A stretch of 64,000 bases of DNA from Congeria kusceri (GCA_027627225.1 CM051028.1:24548364-24612363), one strand, 5' to 3'; numbered from the stretch's first letter, positions 11,434 through 24,484 are shown. Notes: generated from the letters alone by a model not told the origin. A program made the numbers and translations.

Positions 11434-11680
11434 CACCAGCTTACCGAAAAACTTTAACCTGTCCATATAGTTATATGTAAAATTTCTAAGTGTAAAAAGG
11501 CCCACAATTTTGACAAATTTCAAACTAGAGTTACCAAACTTGGCCTTTAAGTTTATTTTAATATGGGGAATAAATATTTTAAGTTTGAATGAAATCCCTC
11601 AAGCCATTCCCGAGAAACCAGCTTACCAAAAAACTTTAACCTAGCTTGGACGCCGACGCCGGGATGAGAAAAGTCGACCA
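11434..11680. repeat. Tail of dispersed repeat (accagcttaccaaaaaacttt)
   Basis: Two near-identical units contain ccagcttacc, aaaactttaacctgtcc and gaatgaaatccctcaagcc. They end in a CpG-rich gacgccgacgccgggatgag tail. The same unit also lies left of the MITE at 10,490-10,676, which shows that the MITE split one copy. Confidence 0.75.
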
Positions 11681-11749
11681 AAAATGTTCTTTATGAGGAC
11701 TTATTCAGGTTCATTTTGATGACTTCAAGCATCAAGAGTGATTGTCAAA

Positions 11750-12770
11750 CAAACAAGAGATGTTTGTAAAACATGTATGCCCCCCAACTTGCAGCCAAGT
11801 CGTGAATATGTGCAATTGTGAAGACATTTTTTTAATATTGTATGTGCACATTAACACATGGGGAGAAAATTAAAGTTGATGCTTTAGAAAGTAAATATAA
11901 AGCTAAAAGAAAGATAGAGTATAATTATGGATTTATTTTACAGTCTATTATATAAGGATACCAGTTATCTGTCTGATTTAAACATCAAATAGGCCAAAAC
12001 ATCTCTAGATATCCTGCTGAAACAAAATGGTCTACGAAGAAAACAGTTTCAATGTTACAAGCCCCTGTGACCTTGACCTTTGACCTGTTGACCTCAAATT
12101 GATAGGCTTCTTTTTTTCCTCCTGAGTAACCAGCATACCAACTTGGATGATCGTAGGGGGTCAAAGCGTATTCTACATATCATGCGGATACGAAATGGTC
12201 TACAGAGACAACAGTTTTCATGTTACAGGCCTCTGTCACCTTGACCTTCGACCTGTTGACCTCAAAATTGATAGGCGTCTTCCCTTCCTCCTAAGTTACC
12301 AGCATACCAACTTACATGATTGTAGGTCAAAGCGTTCTCTAGATATCGTGCGGAAACGAATTTAATTTTACAAGCCCATGTGACCTTGACCTTAGACATG
12401 TTGACCTCAAAATCATACATCGAGACCTTGCTTGGGATTGCATATATAGATACTATCTATGTATGAAGTTTCATTAAAATATCTCGATGCCTTCTGGAGT
12501 TATTGAGCGAAAACCAATTTTCTATTTTTAGTAATGGTGACCTTGACCCCACCCACCCCAAGAGAGGTCTCAATATAAGGTATCTATGTATGCAGTTTCA
12601 TTAAAATATCTTGATGCATTCTCAAGTTATTGAGCGAAAACCGTTTTTCTATTTTAAGCAATGGTGACCTTGACCCCACCCACCCCATATGCAATCCCAA
12701 GCGAGGTCTCGATATAAGGTACCTATGTATCAAGTGTCATTGAAATATAATTTTATGTGACCGAAATATT
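11750..12770. repeat. Composite dispersed repeat (aaacaagagatgtttgtaaa start)
   Basis: It opens with acaagagatgtttgtaaaac and atgtatgccccc. Units of the 'tgaccttgacctttgacctg / ataggcgtcttccttt / gtaggtcaaagcgttct' type follow (12,060-12,410), then units of the 'cccacccacccca / tataaggtatctatg' type (12,420-12,760). Related starts occur at 21,800 and 60,420. Confidence 0.8.
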
Positions 12771-12970
12771 TACAGAAGTGTCCTCAAATAAGGCCACCAA
12801 ATTAATGTACTTTATCGGTTAGTTTTGACTCATTGCGAGTGTTTTTTCTTGTTACCAATATTATCATTCTGAATATTTTGACCACAAATTACTGCAATTA
12901 ATTAATTTTAAACTGTACTATGGACAATCGAGAGCTTGCATCGTATGATCTATTTTGACCCAGTTATGAA

Positions 12971-13010
12971 CAAAGATCTATAAATAAACATGTTTATTTA
13001 TAGATCTTTG
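12971..13010. repeat. Perfect 40-bp palindrome, no spacer
   Basis: CAAAGATCTATAAATAAACA is followed directly by its exact reverse complement. A palindrome of this length without a spacer can extrude as a cruciform and is usually unstable, so its presence suggests recent origin. It is AT-rich and contains TATAAATA on both strands. Confidence 0.95.
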
Positions 13011-15230
13011 GCTAAGAAGCACTAACAATCTTTGCGCCTAACAACTACGCTTCATCGGTTATTCTGGCCCTTGCAGACTGATTTATTAACTGGCACTGTA
13101 TATAATTCCGTTTGCGTAAGATAATTAGCTCGAACAAAATATTTTTTTGTTCCTTACAAATCAGTTTTCATGTCGTAAACTATTGAATAAGAGGCCAAAA
13201 TATAAATTTTAAAGGTGGGAAATTGAACTTAATTCAAACAAATGTTTCCTGTTAGCAAAATTGCACTCATAATTCACATGCTTTTAGTTTCTTTTGTCGC
13301 CAACAGTCTTTCTACGCTATCAGCGGTTTTATTATATTTTGTTAAGCATCAACCTTATTTTGTAAAACCTAGCTACCTATTCACAAAAAACACACAAACT
13401 CTTTCCGAAAAAACAAACCAATTTTTTTTTACCTTGACAATAGAAAATGGAATAGTTTTGATGCTTTAATAACAGAAACAGCATATGAAACATATTTAAA
13501 ACTACTGACTAGTTTAAAGACTATGAATTTATAGAATATTGAAATATAACACAAAACTTTTCAACTGTTGAGTTTACAAAATAATAACATTAATACACAG
13601 TTTTATATATGTGTACATGTATGTTATACAAAAAGGTATATATTATATGCAGGTATTTCCAATATGTGGCACTTTGTCAATATTATAATAAATTAATTGC
13701 AGAGGCACTTTCTGAGATCAAAGTTCATATATTCACATGAGTATTTTTTCAAAGACAACCCCACACAATTTCTACTGAATGCTAGTTTGTTGTTACTTTT
13801 TCCCATTGTACGTATTTTCCTTTAAAACAATGCGACTCCAATGTATGCCTGGTGACACCGCTTTGCTAGCCTTGCATGTTGCGTTCAAATACCCCTGCAG
13901 AGATAATGATTAGTCCTTTCAAAGCTCTTTGCCAACTTTAACTGCTTGGCCAGTAAGGAAGAAAGTATTGCTTACCAGATGTCATTCAATCCTGTGGAAT
14001 TTATTACTATGGAATTTCTTCATACCACAGTGCAAAAGTTAGCTATTTGGTCTTTTATTAACTAAAGATAACTTTCTGTGCAGCCGTGCGGCGACTAGTC
14101 TGTGGAACGTCCTCTCCATTGTTGGTGAAACCATGCGTAGGGTTTGTGCTAACCTTATTGTTCTAACCCCGTAACTAAGAAAAGTTGCGTCCAAGGAGTG
14201 TACTGTAGCCTTTTGTAGGTTTTGAAGCCATGACTCAAACGATGTTATACGGTAGTTTCCTTCTCAGTGATATGCCACTGCTTAGGGGCTCGTTGAGTAG
14301 CCATTGAGATACTGATTGACCGGGTGGTTTATGAATAAAGATACAAAGATTAAACAGCTACTGGACAAGAACTGTCTTGTCGTTCTCAGTCTGATAAAAA
14401 TTCCTTTCCAAATATGTATGGTAGTATTGCCGTATATACTGACTTTCGAGTCTTGAATATGAGTGGTTGATTCATTACCACCACTGCCACAAAGCCAGTA
14501 AGGAAGGAAAGCACCGGCAAACTTTGTAACATGTGTTTTATTGACAAAACTGTACCATGGCAATTTTGGAACAAAGGGCAACAACTATTGTATACAAACG
14601 GTTGAAAAACACCAATACTATTGAACTATCTTTTGTCTATTAAAATGGCATATAAAATATCTGGAAAAGCAAGAAAAAACACAATTGTGGTGGTAGCCAT
14701 ACTAACAACATGCTCTTTCTTTAGTGCTTTTAACTCTTATCAAAATGAGTTTTTTTCGGCTGACGGAGCTCAAAACCTACGCACACGCGGACGCTTAACA
14801 AAGTAATAAAACAGAATTGCCTCAGGGTCGCTGCACTGCCTTAGGATTATCCCCGTAAAGGGCGTGAGGTAGAACATTGCCTACTGTTTGGGAGCATGGC
14901 ACTTTTTTTTTATTTCCTTTATTTCCTTTATCTTGTCAGTAATCTCTTTTTACATATAATCTTCCCTTTTATGCTAAAAAATAAACGGCATGCTATGTAA
15001 CTTTTAAGAACATGTATTACCCGGATGCCACCATGAGTAAACAAAATGTTCAGTTGTAATTCGATGTTAAAGACACTTAAAAACGTGAAGAAGCACATTT
15101 GTCACTGGAAATAAAAGTTTAAATCATAGAACAATAATCAAAATGTCCTTAAAATCTAGCCAAATAAATATTGTAGGTCCCATGATACTCGTACTGAGAA
15201 TACAGAGGATATTTGTTGAATTCAGAATAT
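13011..15230. other. AT-rich DNA, no gene recognised
   Basis: Only short chance frames were seen. No exon with two splice sites and a compatible phase was found, although the exon missing from the cysteine-rich gene should lie somewhere between 8,550 and 20,812. Confidence 0.4.
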
Positions 15231-15249
15231 ACTGATTTAATTCAAGAGC

Positions 15250-15315
15250 GATCATAGAAATTTATATTTTCACGAGTACCGCAGCCACGGGTGAAACTAT
15301 ATTTTTTCTATGATC
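15250..15315. repeat. Fold-back (gatcatagaaa arms)
   Basis: The left arm GATCATAGAAATTTATATTT (15,250 on) pairs with the right arm ending in TTTTTTCTATGATC (15,315), with TTTCAC/GGTGAAA next to the short central loop. The arms are imperfect in the middle. Confidence 0.7.
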
Positions 15316-15451
15316 ACTAGAGAATTACAAATCAATATTCTACCGAAACCTACAAATTTCCTTTATTTTATGCATTTTATGCCGTTTTAATTGTTACATT
15401 TTATGTGCTATCTAAATGCGTTTAATTGACAAAATCGCAGGAATTATAACT

Positions 15452-15620
15452 TCATGACGTCAAAATAATGACGTCATTTCACAATTTTGAGCCTGGCATA
15501 ATGAACGATCCGTTTAATTTACTGTATAAAATAAGAACAAGTGTAAAATAGTGAAAATTATCGGAGTGATAATTTTCACGGTTTCAAACAGTGAATAACC
15601 AATTTTATTTCACTGATATT
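15452..15620. repeat. Small repeat with two TGACGTCA sites and a TTTCAC hairpin
   Basis: ATGACGTCA occurs twice within 25 bp, followed by the hairpin GTGAAAATTATC...GATAATTTTCAC and the block AACAGTGAATA...AATTTTATTTCAC. A related block with the same end (AATTTTATTTCAC) and an upstream ATGACGTCAT lies at 52,365-52,665, so this is a dispersed family. Confidence 0.55.
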
Positions 15621-15689
15621 TCCCTATAAATCACTGGAAGTTACTAACTAGAACTCCGCAAGTTGGATGTGTCACCTGACGGGGTAAAA

Positions 15690-16100
15690 CTCAAGTACCA
15701 TATCGGCAATTATGCCAAAAACCAAACCTGACCTTTCTTTTATGCCTACTAACACTTCCATAAAGTTTCATAAAGATTGAAGAAAAACTTTTTCAGTCAT
15801 TGTCTGCACAAGCCTTATTTGAATGATTTTTTTTTTTAAGAGGCATAACATAAGTATGACAAAAGAGTAATTATGCCGAAAAGCCAACTTAACCTTCCTT
15901 TTATGCCTACTAACACTTCTATAAAGTTTCATAAAAATTAAACAAAATCTGTTCAAGTTATTGTCAGAACAAGCCTAATTTGAACTTTTTTTTTTTAAAG
16001 GGGCATAACTCAAGTATGATAAGAGCAATTAAGTCGAAAATCGAACTTAACCTTCCTTTTATGCCTACTAACACTTCCATAAAGTTTCATAATTATTGTC
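15690..16100. repeat. Tandem array of ~130-bp units, three copies
   Basis: Three units share ttccttttatgcctactaac, acttccataaagtttcataa, tattgtctgcacaagcc and gggcataactcaagtatga. The array runs into a CpG-rich tail containing gccgcggccgcc (16,121-16,132), like the gacgccgacgccg tail at 11,650. Confidence 0.8.
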
Positions 16101-16329
16101 TGCGCAAACTGAAGGGGAAGCCGCGGCCGCCAACAACGCCGACTTTACTGCCGATGCCACCAAAAGTAACCCCTGGGGTGAAGTGATCGTGAATCGGACA
16201 GTGTTCTCGGTTTCGAAGGATTTGAGCTATATTTAGAACTGAAGAGCTGGGTTTCCCCGATCTGGTACCCAGCCTAGAATACCAACTATGCATTTTGACT
16301 GGTTTCGCGGGGAAACCAGCTTAGATATA

Positions 16330-16990
16330 GACTATATGCATAGCTAAGTACAACTACTCAAGATCGATGGTGAGTCGGACAGTGAGATATATCAGTGTAA
16401 ATGACCATAAATTAGATGTTTTTCATTATGTTTCAAGCCAATTAAGTAAATAATTATTTGTTTTAATTATGTGTTTTAATAACTGATTTATATTTTAAGG
16501 ACTTAGAAATATTTGAATTGTAAAAAGAACTAAAACACACATGTTGTGCTAGGAGGGTTATCATTTTATTTTCGTTTTTACCGGTCTGAGACCTATTGGG
16601 TTTGAAAAAGACCTATTGAAATGACAAGCAATCAGTCCGACCATTTTCTTAAATTTCTCCAGTCATTATAAAAATCGTGATAATCCCCCGATTTCAATAC
16701 ACAACACCCACATTTTATGGCCCCCATGCTTTGTAGGTGTGAAAGCCGGATCAGTGATGCGTGATAGACCGCAGTTGTGTCACTATAGATCGATAATTAC
16801 AGTGTTTTTGCTGCAGTTCGATGACTCTATTATATAACTGATACTGATCAGAATCTGATGTCGCCATCAAAGTGCACTTCTCCACTATAACATCGTGTCT
16901 AGCTACTATAGAGACTGAGCATAGCAACCACATGCAAGATCCACTGCAATATGTTTGGTTTATTATTGTATCTTTACAATAAACATAAAT
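16330..16990. other. No gene or repeat recognised
   Basis: Stops occur in all frames at short intervals. No splice-flanked coding block was seen. Confidence 0.4.
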
Positions 16991-16994
16991 TGAG

Positions 16995-17258
16995 GCGTGC
17001 CATGGGAAACCTGGGCTTCATGCATCTGCGTTAAGTGTAGGCCCGGATTAGCCTGTGCAGTCCAAACAGGCTAATCCGGAACGACACTTTCTGCCTACAG
17101 TGGATTTATGTTTAGAAAAGACTTCCTTGAAACAGAAAATACCATAAACGCGGAAAGTGTCGTCTTGGTTTAGCCTGTGCGGATTACACTGGCTCCAAAC
17201 AGGCTATGCGGGACGAAACTTTTCGCAGATGCATTAAGCCCAGATTTCCCACTGCGAG
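16995..17258. mobile_element. Fold-back MITE, dreissenid-type
   Basis: The ends are inverted repeats: left GGAAACCTGGGCTTCATGCA then TCTGCG, right CGCAGATGCATTAAGCCCAG then ATTTCC. Inside, ggattagcctgtgcagtcc, its inverted partner acaggctaatccgg and paired agtgtcgt/acgacact blocks give secondary hairpins. I recall this repeat architecture as very common in Dreissena sequence, which is the main basis for the organism guess. Confidence 0.8.
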
Positions 17259-17274
17259 TCTCAATAAGATTATT

Positions 17275-19175
17275 AACAAGAGGGCCAAATGGCCATAGGT
17301 TGCTCACCTTAATTAGAGGCTAAGGAACTAAACTGTTTTGAGCAAGTTTTGTGTTGATTGGCCTATAAATGTAGCCTCAAGAATGTTTTAATGCTTTGTG
17401 TTCAATTTTGCCATGGTGACCTATATTTTAACCCACATGACCCAGTTTCGAAACTTGTCCCAAGATATTATTGAAACAAATGTTTTGAGCAATTTTTAAG
17501 ACGAGAAGGCAAAACTAGAGTTTTCACTTTTTTTTTTCTATTTGACATAATGACCTAGTTTGTGACCACACAAGCCATTTTCAAACTCCGCCGAGATATC
17601 ATTGGAACAAGGGATCTGGGCAAGTTTCATAAAGATTGGGCAATAAATGTGGCCTTTAGAGTGTTAACAAGCTTTTTAAAGTTTTCACTATACCCATATA
17701 AGGAAAACTGCCCCGCCCCATGACGGCCACGTCTTTCAGCAGAGTGGAACCATTATCACACAAGATATCATAAAAAGTTTCATGTTGATTTGGCAAAAAA
17801 TCAATCTCATTAAAATCATCTCCAGTCTGACGCTACTATATTATCTTCTGACTAGATCTGATGACTTTGCATTAGGGGTCACGTTCAGATGACCTTTTCA
17901 GCAGCCAATCAAACTGTTGCCTTCAAAATGTTGTGGTATAACTTCATCTAATTAACGTGAACTTTGGATGTTTAATCGCCTAAGGTACCACTATATCCAC
18001 ATGAAAATTAACAGTTATGATTTATTCCCGAGGATCAGCTGGAAATACATCACTTTCCATAAACCGTGGCCAAACTTTGCTGTGCAACAGGCATTTTTGT
18101 TGGGTGCAGCAGGTTTGATATTTTATTATTTAAACGTGACCTGTTACACGATGTCTTCAGATCCTAACAATGTTAGGATTTGATTTTAATGAGATTGGCA
18201 AAAAATGTGACTAATAGAATGTTCACAAGCTCTTTCAATAGCCATATAAGGAAAACTGCCCTACCCCCTGGCGGCTATGTTTTTCAAGGGAGCTAAGTCA
18301 TTTTCAAACTCAGCCGAGATATCATAAGAACAAAGGTTCTGAGCAAGTTTCATGTTGATTGGGCAAACAATGTGACTTCTAGAGTGTAAACAAGCTTTTT
18401 CTATAGCCACATAAGGAAAACTGCCCCGCCCCCTGGCGGCCATGTCTTTCAACGGAGCGGAACCATTTTCGAACTCTGTTGAGATATCATCAGAACAAAT
18501 GTTTTGACCAAGTTTCATGTTAATTGGGAAAAAAATTTGACTTCATGAGTATTAAAAAAGCTTTTCTTCAATTTGTCCTAGTGACCTAGTTTTTGACCCC
18601 ACAAGACCCAGTTTTGAACTTGGCCGAGATATCATTAAGACCAAATTTCATGAAGATTGGGCAAAAAATATGACTTCTAGAGTGTTAAAAAGCTTTTCCT
18701 TCAATTTGACCTAGTGACCTAGTTTTTGACCCCACATTCAGACTATGCTGAGATATCATTGGGACAAATGTTCTGACCAAGTTTCATAAAGATTGGGCGA
18801 AAAATGCGACTTCTATAGTGTTAACAAGCTTTTGCTTCAATTTGACCTAGTGACCTAGTTTTTGACCACACGACGCAGATTCAAACTCAGCCGAGATACC
18901 ATTGGGACAAAAGTTCTGACCCAGTTTCATGAAGATTGGGCAAAAAATATGACTTCTAGAGTGTTAACAAGCTTTTTCTTCAATTTCGACCTAGTGACCT
19001 AGTTTTTAACACCACATGACCCAGATTCGACCTCGCCGTGATATCATTGGGACAAATGTTCTGACCAAGTTTGATGAAGATTGGCCAATAAATGTGGCCT
19101 CTAGTGTGTTAACAAGGTAAATGTTGACGACGCACGACGGACAAAAGGCGATCACAAAAGCTCACCATGAGCTAA
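17275..19175 (+). repeat. Large dispersed repeat (gctcacc ends) with ~130-bp tandem units, copy 1
   Basis: The start is aacaagagggccaaatggcc then aggttgctcacctt. The end is gacgacgcacgacggacaaa, then ggcgatcacaaaagctcacc. Between them, about ten units carry 'gagatatcattgggacaaat', 'ttctgac.aagtttcat', 'aagattgggcaaaaaat', 'tgacttctagagtgttaaca' and 'tgacctagtgacctag'. Inverted copies occur at 47,135-48,575 and 53,440-55,195. A related element is at 44,590-46,015. Confidence 0.85.
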
Positions 19176-19194
19176 AAACATGCATTTATAAATG

Positions 19195-19690
19195 CGGTGC
19201 CAGTGTGTTGTCAGTGTGTTGTCAGACCGACCAAAACACTGGCAACACACTGGCAACATTTATTATTATTCTTGCCAGTGTATTGTCAGTGTGTTGCAAG
19301 TGTAGTCTCAGTTTGTTGCCAGTGTAGTGCCAATGTGTTGCCAGTGTAGTGGTCGGTCTGACAACACACTGACAATACAATGGCACCGTCATGTGAGGTC
19401 AAAAACTAGGTCAATACACTGACAACACACTGGATTTCACCTAAACCAGTCTATTGTCAGTGTCGTGTCAGTGTATTGTCAGTGGGTTTTTTTAGTGCCA
19501 GTGTGAAACAAGTGTATTGTCAGTGTGTTGTCAGACTTCTCAGAAACTTTGCTACTTTATTTATTAAATAATGTTGTAACTTTATAATGAATTTCCCTAT
19601 TGAGACTGATTGAATATGAGAAGTATTTTAGTGTTGCCAGCATGATGCCAGTGTATTGTCAGACCTGACAGTGCACTGACAACACACTTG
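19195..19690. repeat. Short-unit satellite (~10 bp, ccagtgtgttgt-like)
   Basis: Units of 'cagtgtgttg' and 'cagtgtattg' type alternate with blocks in the opposite orientation ('caacacactgg', 'caatacactga'), so the array can fold on itself. A second block lies at 20,385-20,485. The unit length (10-11 bp) is close to one helical turn. Confidence 0.85.
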
Positions 19691-20380
19691 TAATTATAAC
19701 CAGCAGAAGTCCAGATAAGATGCATAACAGCGTGAAATACGCATGAAAAGTTTCTAAATACAAATGAATTTAAATTTCAGAGAGTAAACAAACTCATGGT
19801 CAAATCCACCATAGGCATTGTGTGCTATTATCAAGCGTACTTCCATTGCCTACTTATTATTTTTCGATCAGGTGTTTTATAATTGAATTTCCATGTAAAC
19901 ACAACTGGTTCCCGTCTTTCGTTCACACATTGTCAGGTTTAGCCGGAGCTGTCCAAAATTACAGTCCCAGTCACAAAGACGCAGCCTTCTTTTGACGAGC
20001 GTCTGCATGTTGTGTCTTACATGTATGACAGATCATAGCGAGCCAAATGAAAATGCTCTATTTCTTTAAGTCAATATTGTTGGCAATTAGTTCAGAAAAG
20101 ATAGTCAGTCCCATTATTGATTATCTTATAACTGACTTTATAAAATGTGTCCAGAAAAAGAAACATGATGGTAAAAAAGTTGCTGATAAGAATGATCAGC
20201 TGGAAAATTAGTATTCCATGGCTTATAATTTACAGCAAGAGTGATTAGACTCAAATGTGCATTAGTTATGATGCTTTGAGGGTGATATACTCCTGAAAAA
20301 TCTTGGTGTTTGAATGTTACTAATAAACTAAAAATTGAGTGAAATACACCTCGACTGAACAAATTATCTGGAGCTCTGAT
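19691..20380. other. Unassigned DNA between two satellite blocks
   Basis: No convincing exon was seen. One open frame on the minus strand (20,431-20,138) overlaps the satellite and has no coding character. Confidence 0.4.
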
Positions 20381-20384
20381 TACC

Positions 20385-20485
20385 AGTGTGTTATAAGGAG
20401 ACAATAAACTGGCAATACTCTGACAATACACTTGATTTCAACTGACAACACACTGGCAACACACTGGCAATACACTGAAATTTCG
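20385..20485. repeat. Short-unit satellite, second block
   Basis: Units 'ctgacaatacactt', 'ctgacaacacactgg' and 'caacacactgg' match the array at 19,195-19,690. Confidence 0.8.
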
Positions 20486-20812
20486 TTCGGGTACTGTATC
20501 ATACAGTGTATACAGAATAATACATATAATAATTTAAATAATAATTTATGTTAAATTTTTAATTTTTTAATTTACTTAAAATTATTATATTTAATCGCTA
20601 CTGTTATTTATATCAATGTTGATGCATGCATAATATTTTCATTTTGTATTGTGAATGTTACAATATCATACTGTGTATTTTTGAGTCAGTCAATATCTAT
20701 AAATAGATAATGTTACTAATAATGTTATGTATCCCTGACTATAAAAAAAAGTTGTGCTGTCTTGTGATGTCTTGAGCAAAATGCATCATTACAATACAAC
20801 CTTGTCACATAC

Positions 20813-20891
20813 CATTAAGGATAATGTTATTCCTGTCATTAAACTGACAGGAATTGGTGCATGGGAAGAACTCGATCGACATCCTGCCAAC
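20813..20891 (-). CDS. Candidate exon of a secreted cysteine-containing protein
   Basis: A 79-nt exon lies between TTTTTTTGCAG and GTATGTG. In phase 0 it reads VGRMSIEFFPCTNSCQFNDR then NNIILN, ending in phase 1. Splice signals are strong and the peptide resembles the cysteine-rich exons further left, so it may be an upstream exon of that gene. Phase 1 out does not match phase 0 of the 8,549 exon, so a linking exon is needed. The exon at 32,715-32,803 ends in phase 0 and could precede it. Confidence 0.5.
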
Positions 20892-21264
20892 CTGCAAAAA
20901 AAAAAATCAGTAGTGGTTTCATTTTAAGGCAACAAATGGTCATTTGTAAGGGTTGCTATTTTTATCATTTTTGTCAACATTTACATGATATGGATTAAAA
21001 TAAAAAGACAACATTTCAAGATTTTAGTAGCATACTACAGTATAGGCCTGGTGTCAAATAATTGCAAAAACCAGTTGGTTTCAAGCGGAAACATCTTGGG
21101 TGTCTATATACTAAACCAGGCATACACCAGGCATATATAAACACACGTAATGCAAATTAGGCAGATATTCATCCTGCTGGATTTTGAAAACCAGGCATCA
21201 ATTCAGTGAAAAAAACAGGCGTCCAAACTGTATGTTTCACAGACATTTACTACTATTAATTTTG

Positions 21265-24112
21265 TTAAGTCATGATATGAAAGTATACCAATAAAACAAG
21301 GCTTGTCACAGGATGTGACGTATGCCCCCAAAGCATATGTTTGTCAGAGGAAGGCAACACCATGTTAGTTACATGTTGGCAAAAATTACGCTTACTACAA
21401 GGACCATTACTACAAAAAGAGTTATGGTCCTTGTACTCTGCACTTCCTCTCAACATCCTCTATCAATATATGTGGTTTTCTTTTAGATAATTTCAATACT
21501 AATGGAGTTATGCACTGCACTAGAAAATTAACTGAAGGGCAATAACTCCATAAATATTGAAGAAAGAGTTATGGTCCTTGTACTTTGCATGTCCTCTATC
21601 AATATAATTGGTTTTATTTAAAATACTAATGGAGTTATGCCCTGCACAAAAAATAAACAAAGGGCAGTTACTCCATAAATATTGAAGAAAGAGCTGTGAT
21701 CCTTGTGCTCTGCAATTCCTCTCACTGTCCTCTATCATTATATGAAGTTTCATTTGAATCCCTTCAATACTAATATAGTTATGCTCCGCACAAGAAAACA
21801 AAAACTGTTTGTAAAACATGTATGCATCCCGACTTGCAGCCTTTGTTCATCACAGAAGTGTACTGTTTCTGAAAAATCTAAGCTGAGACATGTTAACCAT
21901 TACCTTGATAGGAGTTGTCTTCTCTGCAAGAGCATTCTTCCTATAAAATTTGACGACTCGACCCAAGTACTCAGTAATTATAACTATGTAATGGGTCATC
22001 TACTCAAACTGACCATTGTACCTATATAGTTTGAGGACCATGTACCAATGGTTCATCTGTTATAAAGTGGAAATGTTGTTTCTTTTACAAGGCCCTGTGA
22101 CTATAACCTTTGATCTCTTGATCTCAAAATCGATAGGGGTATTCCTTCCCTCAAGACTAACAAGCATACTAATTTATATGATCCTAGGTTAAAGCGTTTT
22201 CTAAATATTGTGTGGAAACGGTTTTCATGTTACAAGACCCTGTGACCTTGACCTCTGACTGGTTGACCTCACAATAGATAGGCTTCTTCCTTTCCTCCTG
22301 AGTAACCCACATACTAACTTGGATGATCGTAGGTCAAAGCGTTCTCTAGATAACTTGCGGAAACACAATGGTCTACGGAGAGAACAGTTTTCATGTTTCA
22401 AGCCCCTGTGGCATTGACCTTTGACCTGTTGACCTCAAAATTGATAGGCGTCTTCCTTTCCTACCAAGTAACGAGCATACCAACTTATATGATCATAGGT
22501 CAAAGCGTTCTCTAGATATCATGCGGAAATGAATTTATGTTACAAGCCCCTGTGACCTCGACCTTTGACCTGTTGACCTCAAAATCAATAGGCGTCTTCC
22601 TTTCCTCCCAAGTAACCAGCAAACCAACTTGAATGATAGTAGGTCAAAGCGTTCTCTAGATATCGTGCGGAAACAAAATGGTCTACAAACAGACTGACCG
22701 ACCATCTGACCGACCGATGGAAAGGTGCAAATGCAAAGCAATATACCCCCACTTCTTCGAAGGGGGGAATAATTAATGCTTCACATAAGGAAATAAAACA
22801 AATGGCAATAACTCCGTAAATTATTGAAGAAATGTTGTGGTCCTTGTGCTCTGAGCTTCCTGTCATTGTCCTCTATCATTATATGAAGTTTCATTTGAAT
22901 CCCTTCAATACTAATGGAGATATGCTCTGCACAAAAAAATTAATGCTTCACATAAGAAAATAAAACAAAGGGCAATAATTCTGTAAGTATTGAAGAGTTG
23001 TGGTCCTTGTGCTCTGCACTTCCTGTCATTGTCCTCTATCATTATATGAAATTTCATTTGAATCCCTACAATAATAATGGAGTTATGCTCTGCAAATGAA
23101 AAATTAATGTTTCACGTAAGGAAATAAAACAAAGGGTAATAACTCCTTAAATATTGAAGAAATAGTTGTGGTCCTTGTGCTCTGAACTTCCTCTCATTGA
23201 CCTCTATCATTATATGAAGTTTCATTTAAATCCCTTCAATACTAATGGAGTTATGTTCAACACAAGAAAATTAAACAAAGGGCGATAACTCTGTAAATAT
23301 TGACAAAAGAGTTGTGGTCTCTGTGCTCTGCACTTCCTCTCATTGTCCTCTATCATTATATGAAGTTTCATAATACTAATGGAGATATGCTCCGCACAAG
23401 AAAATTAAACAAAGCGCAATAACTCTGTAAATATTGAAGAAAGAGTTGTAGCCCTTGTGCTCTGCACTAACTCTCATTGTCCTCTATCATTATATGAAAT
23501 TTCATATGAATCCCTTCAATACTAAAGGAGTTATGCTCCGCACAAGAAAATTAATGCTTCACATAAGAAAATTAAACAATGGGCAATAACTCCCTAAATA
23601 TTAAGAAAGAGTTGTGATCCTTATGCTCTGCACTTCCTCTCATTGTCCTCTATCATTAAATGAAGTTTCATTTGAATCCCTTCAATACTACTGGAGATAA
23701 GCTCCGCACACAAAAATTAAACAAAGGGCAAGAACTCCGTAAATATTGATGAAAGAGTTGTGATCCTTGTACTGTGCACTTTCTCTCATGGTCCTCTATC
23801 ATTATATGAAGTTTAATTTGAATCCCTTCAATACTACTGGAGATATGCTCCACACAAGAACATTAATGCTTCACATTAGAAAATAAAACAAAGGACAATA
23901 ACTCTGTTAATATTGAAGAAAGAGTTGTGGTCCTTGTACTTTGCACTTCCTCTCATTGTCCTCTATCATTTTATAAAGTTTCATTTGAATCCCGTTCAAT
24001 GCTAATGGAGTTATGCTCCGCACAAGAAGCATTATGGACGGATGGACAGACAGACAGTCGGACAGACGTACGGACAATGCGATTACTATATGCCCCTGAA
24101 GTTCCCTTCGGG
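21265..24112. repeat. Long dispersed repeat with ~150-bp tandem units
   Basis: The array has well over ten units of the order gggcaataactccgtaaat, attgaagaaagagttgtggt, ccttgtgctctgcacttcct, ctcattgtcctctatcatta, tatgaagtttcatttgaatc, ccttcaatactaatggagtt, atgctccgcacaagaaaatt. A second repeat type (acctgttgacctcaaaat / gtaggtcaaagcgttct) is inserted at 22,030-22,745. The end is ggacagacagacagtcggac followed by ccttcgggggcataat. Open frames within it are by-products of the repeat. Confidence 0.85.
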
Positions 24113-24484
24113 GGCATAATAATATTCAAACATCATCCTTCACAATGATTTTGATTTGTGTTACATGTCTTACCGGTAGTACTTATTTGTAAAAAAGAAA
24201 TATTTCACATTTTAAACTATCAGACTGCTTTATTTATTATGTCACAAGTTTTAATTGTTTGTCTTCTTTTCTCAAGTTTTTTATCATTTTAAATATTTAT
24301 CACAAATAACTATTACTGATTATAGTGAAAAGGCATCCAACCATAAAGTCACGAAATAATACTACAAATTTTATGCTTAAAATTGACAAACCAAAACAAA
24401 GTTTCAAAATATAAAACAACAATTATTACACCTCATGTGACCACTCGATGTAATTTGTCCGTAGAGCAAAAGTTATATCACAGT

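Noticed and set aside
13880..13950. Possible linking exon of the cysteine-rich gene after TCTCTGCAG
   Set aside because: Only incoming phase 2 is open, whereas phase 1 is needed, and no good donor in phase 0 follows.
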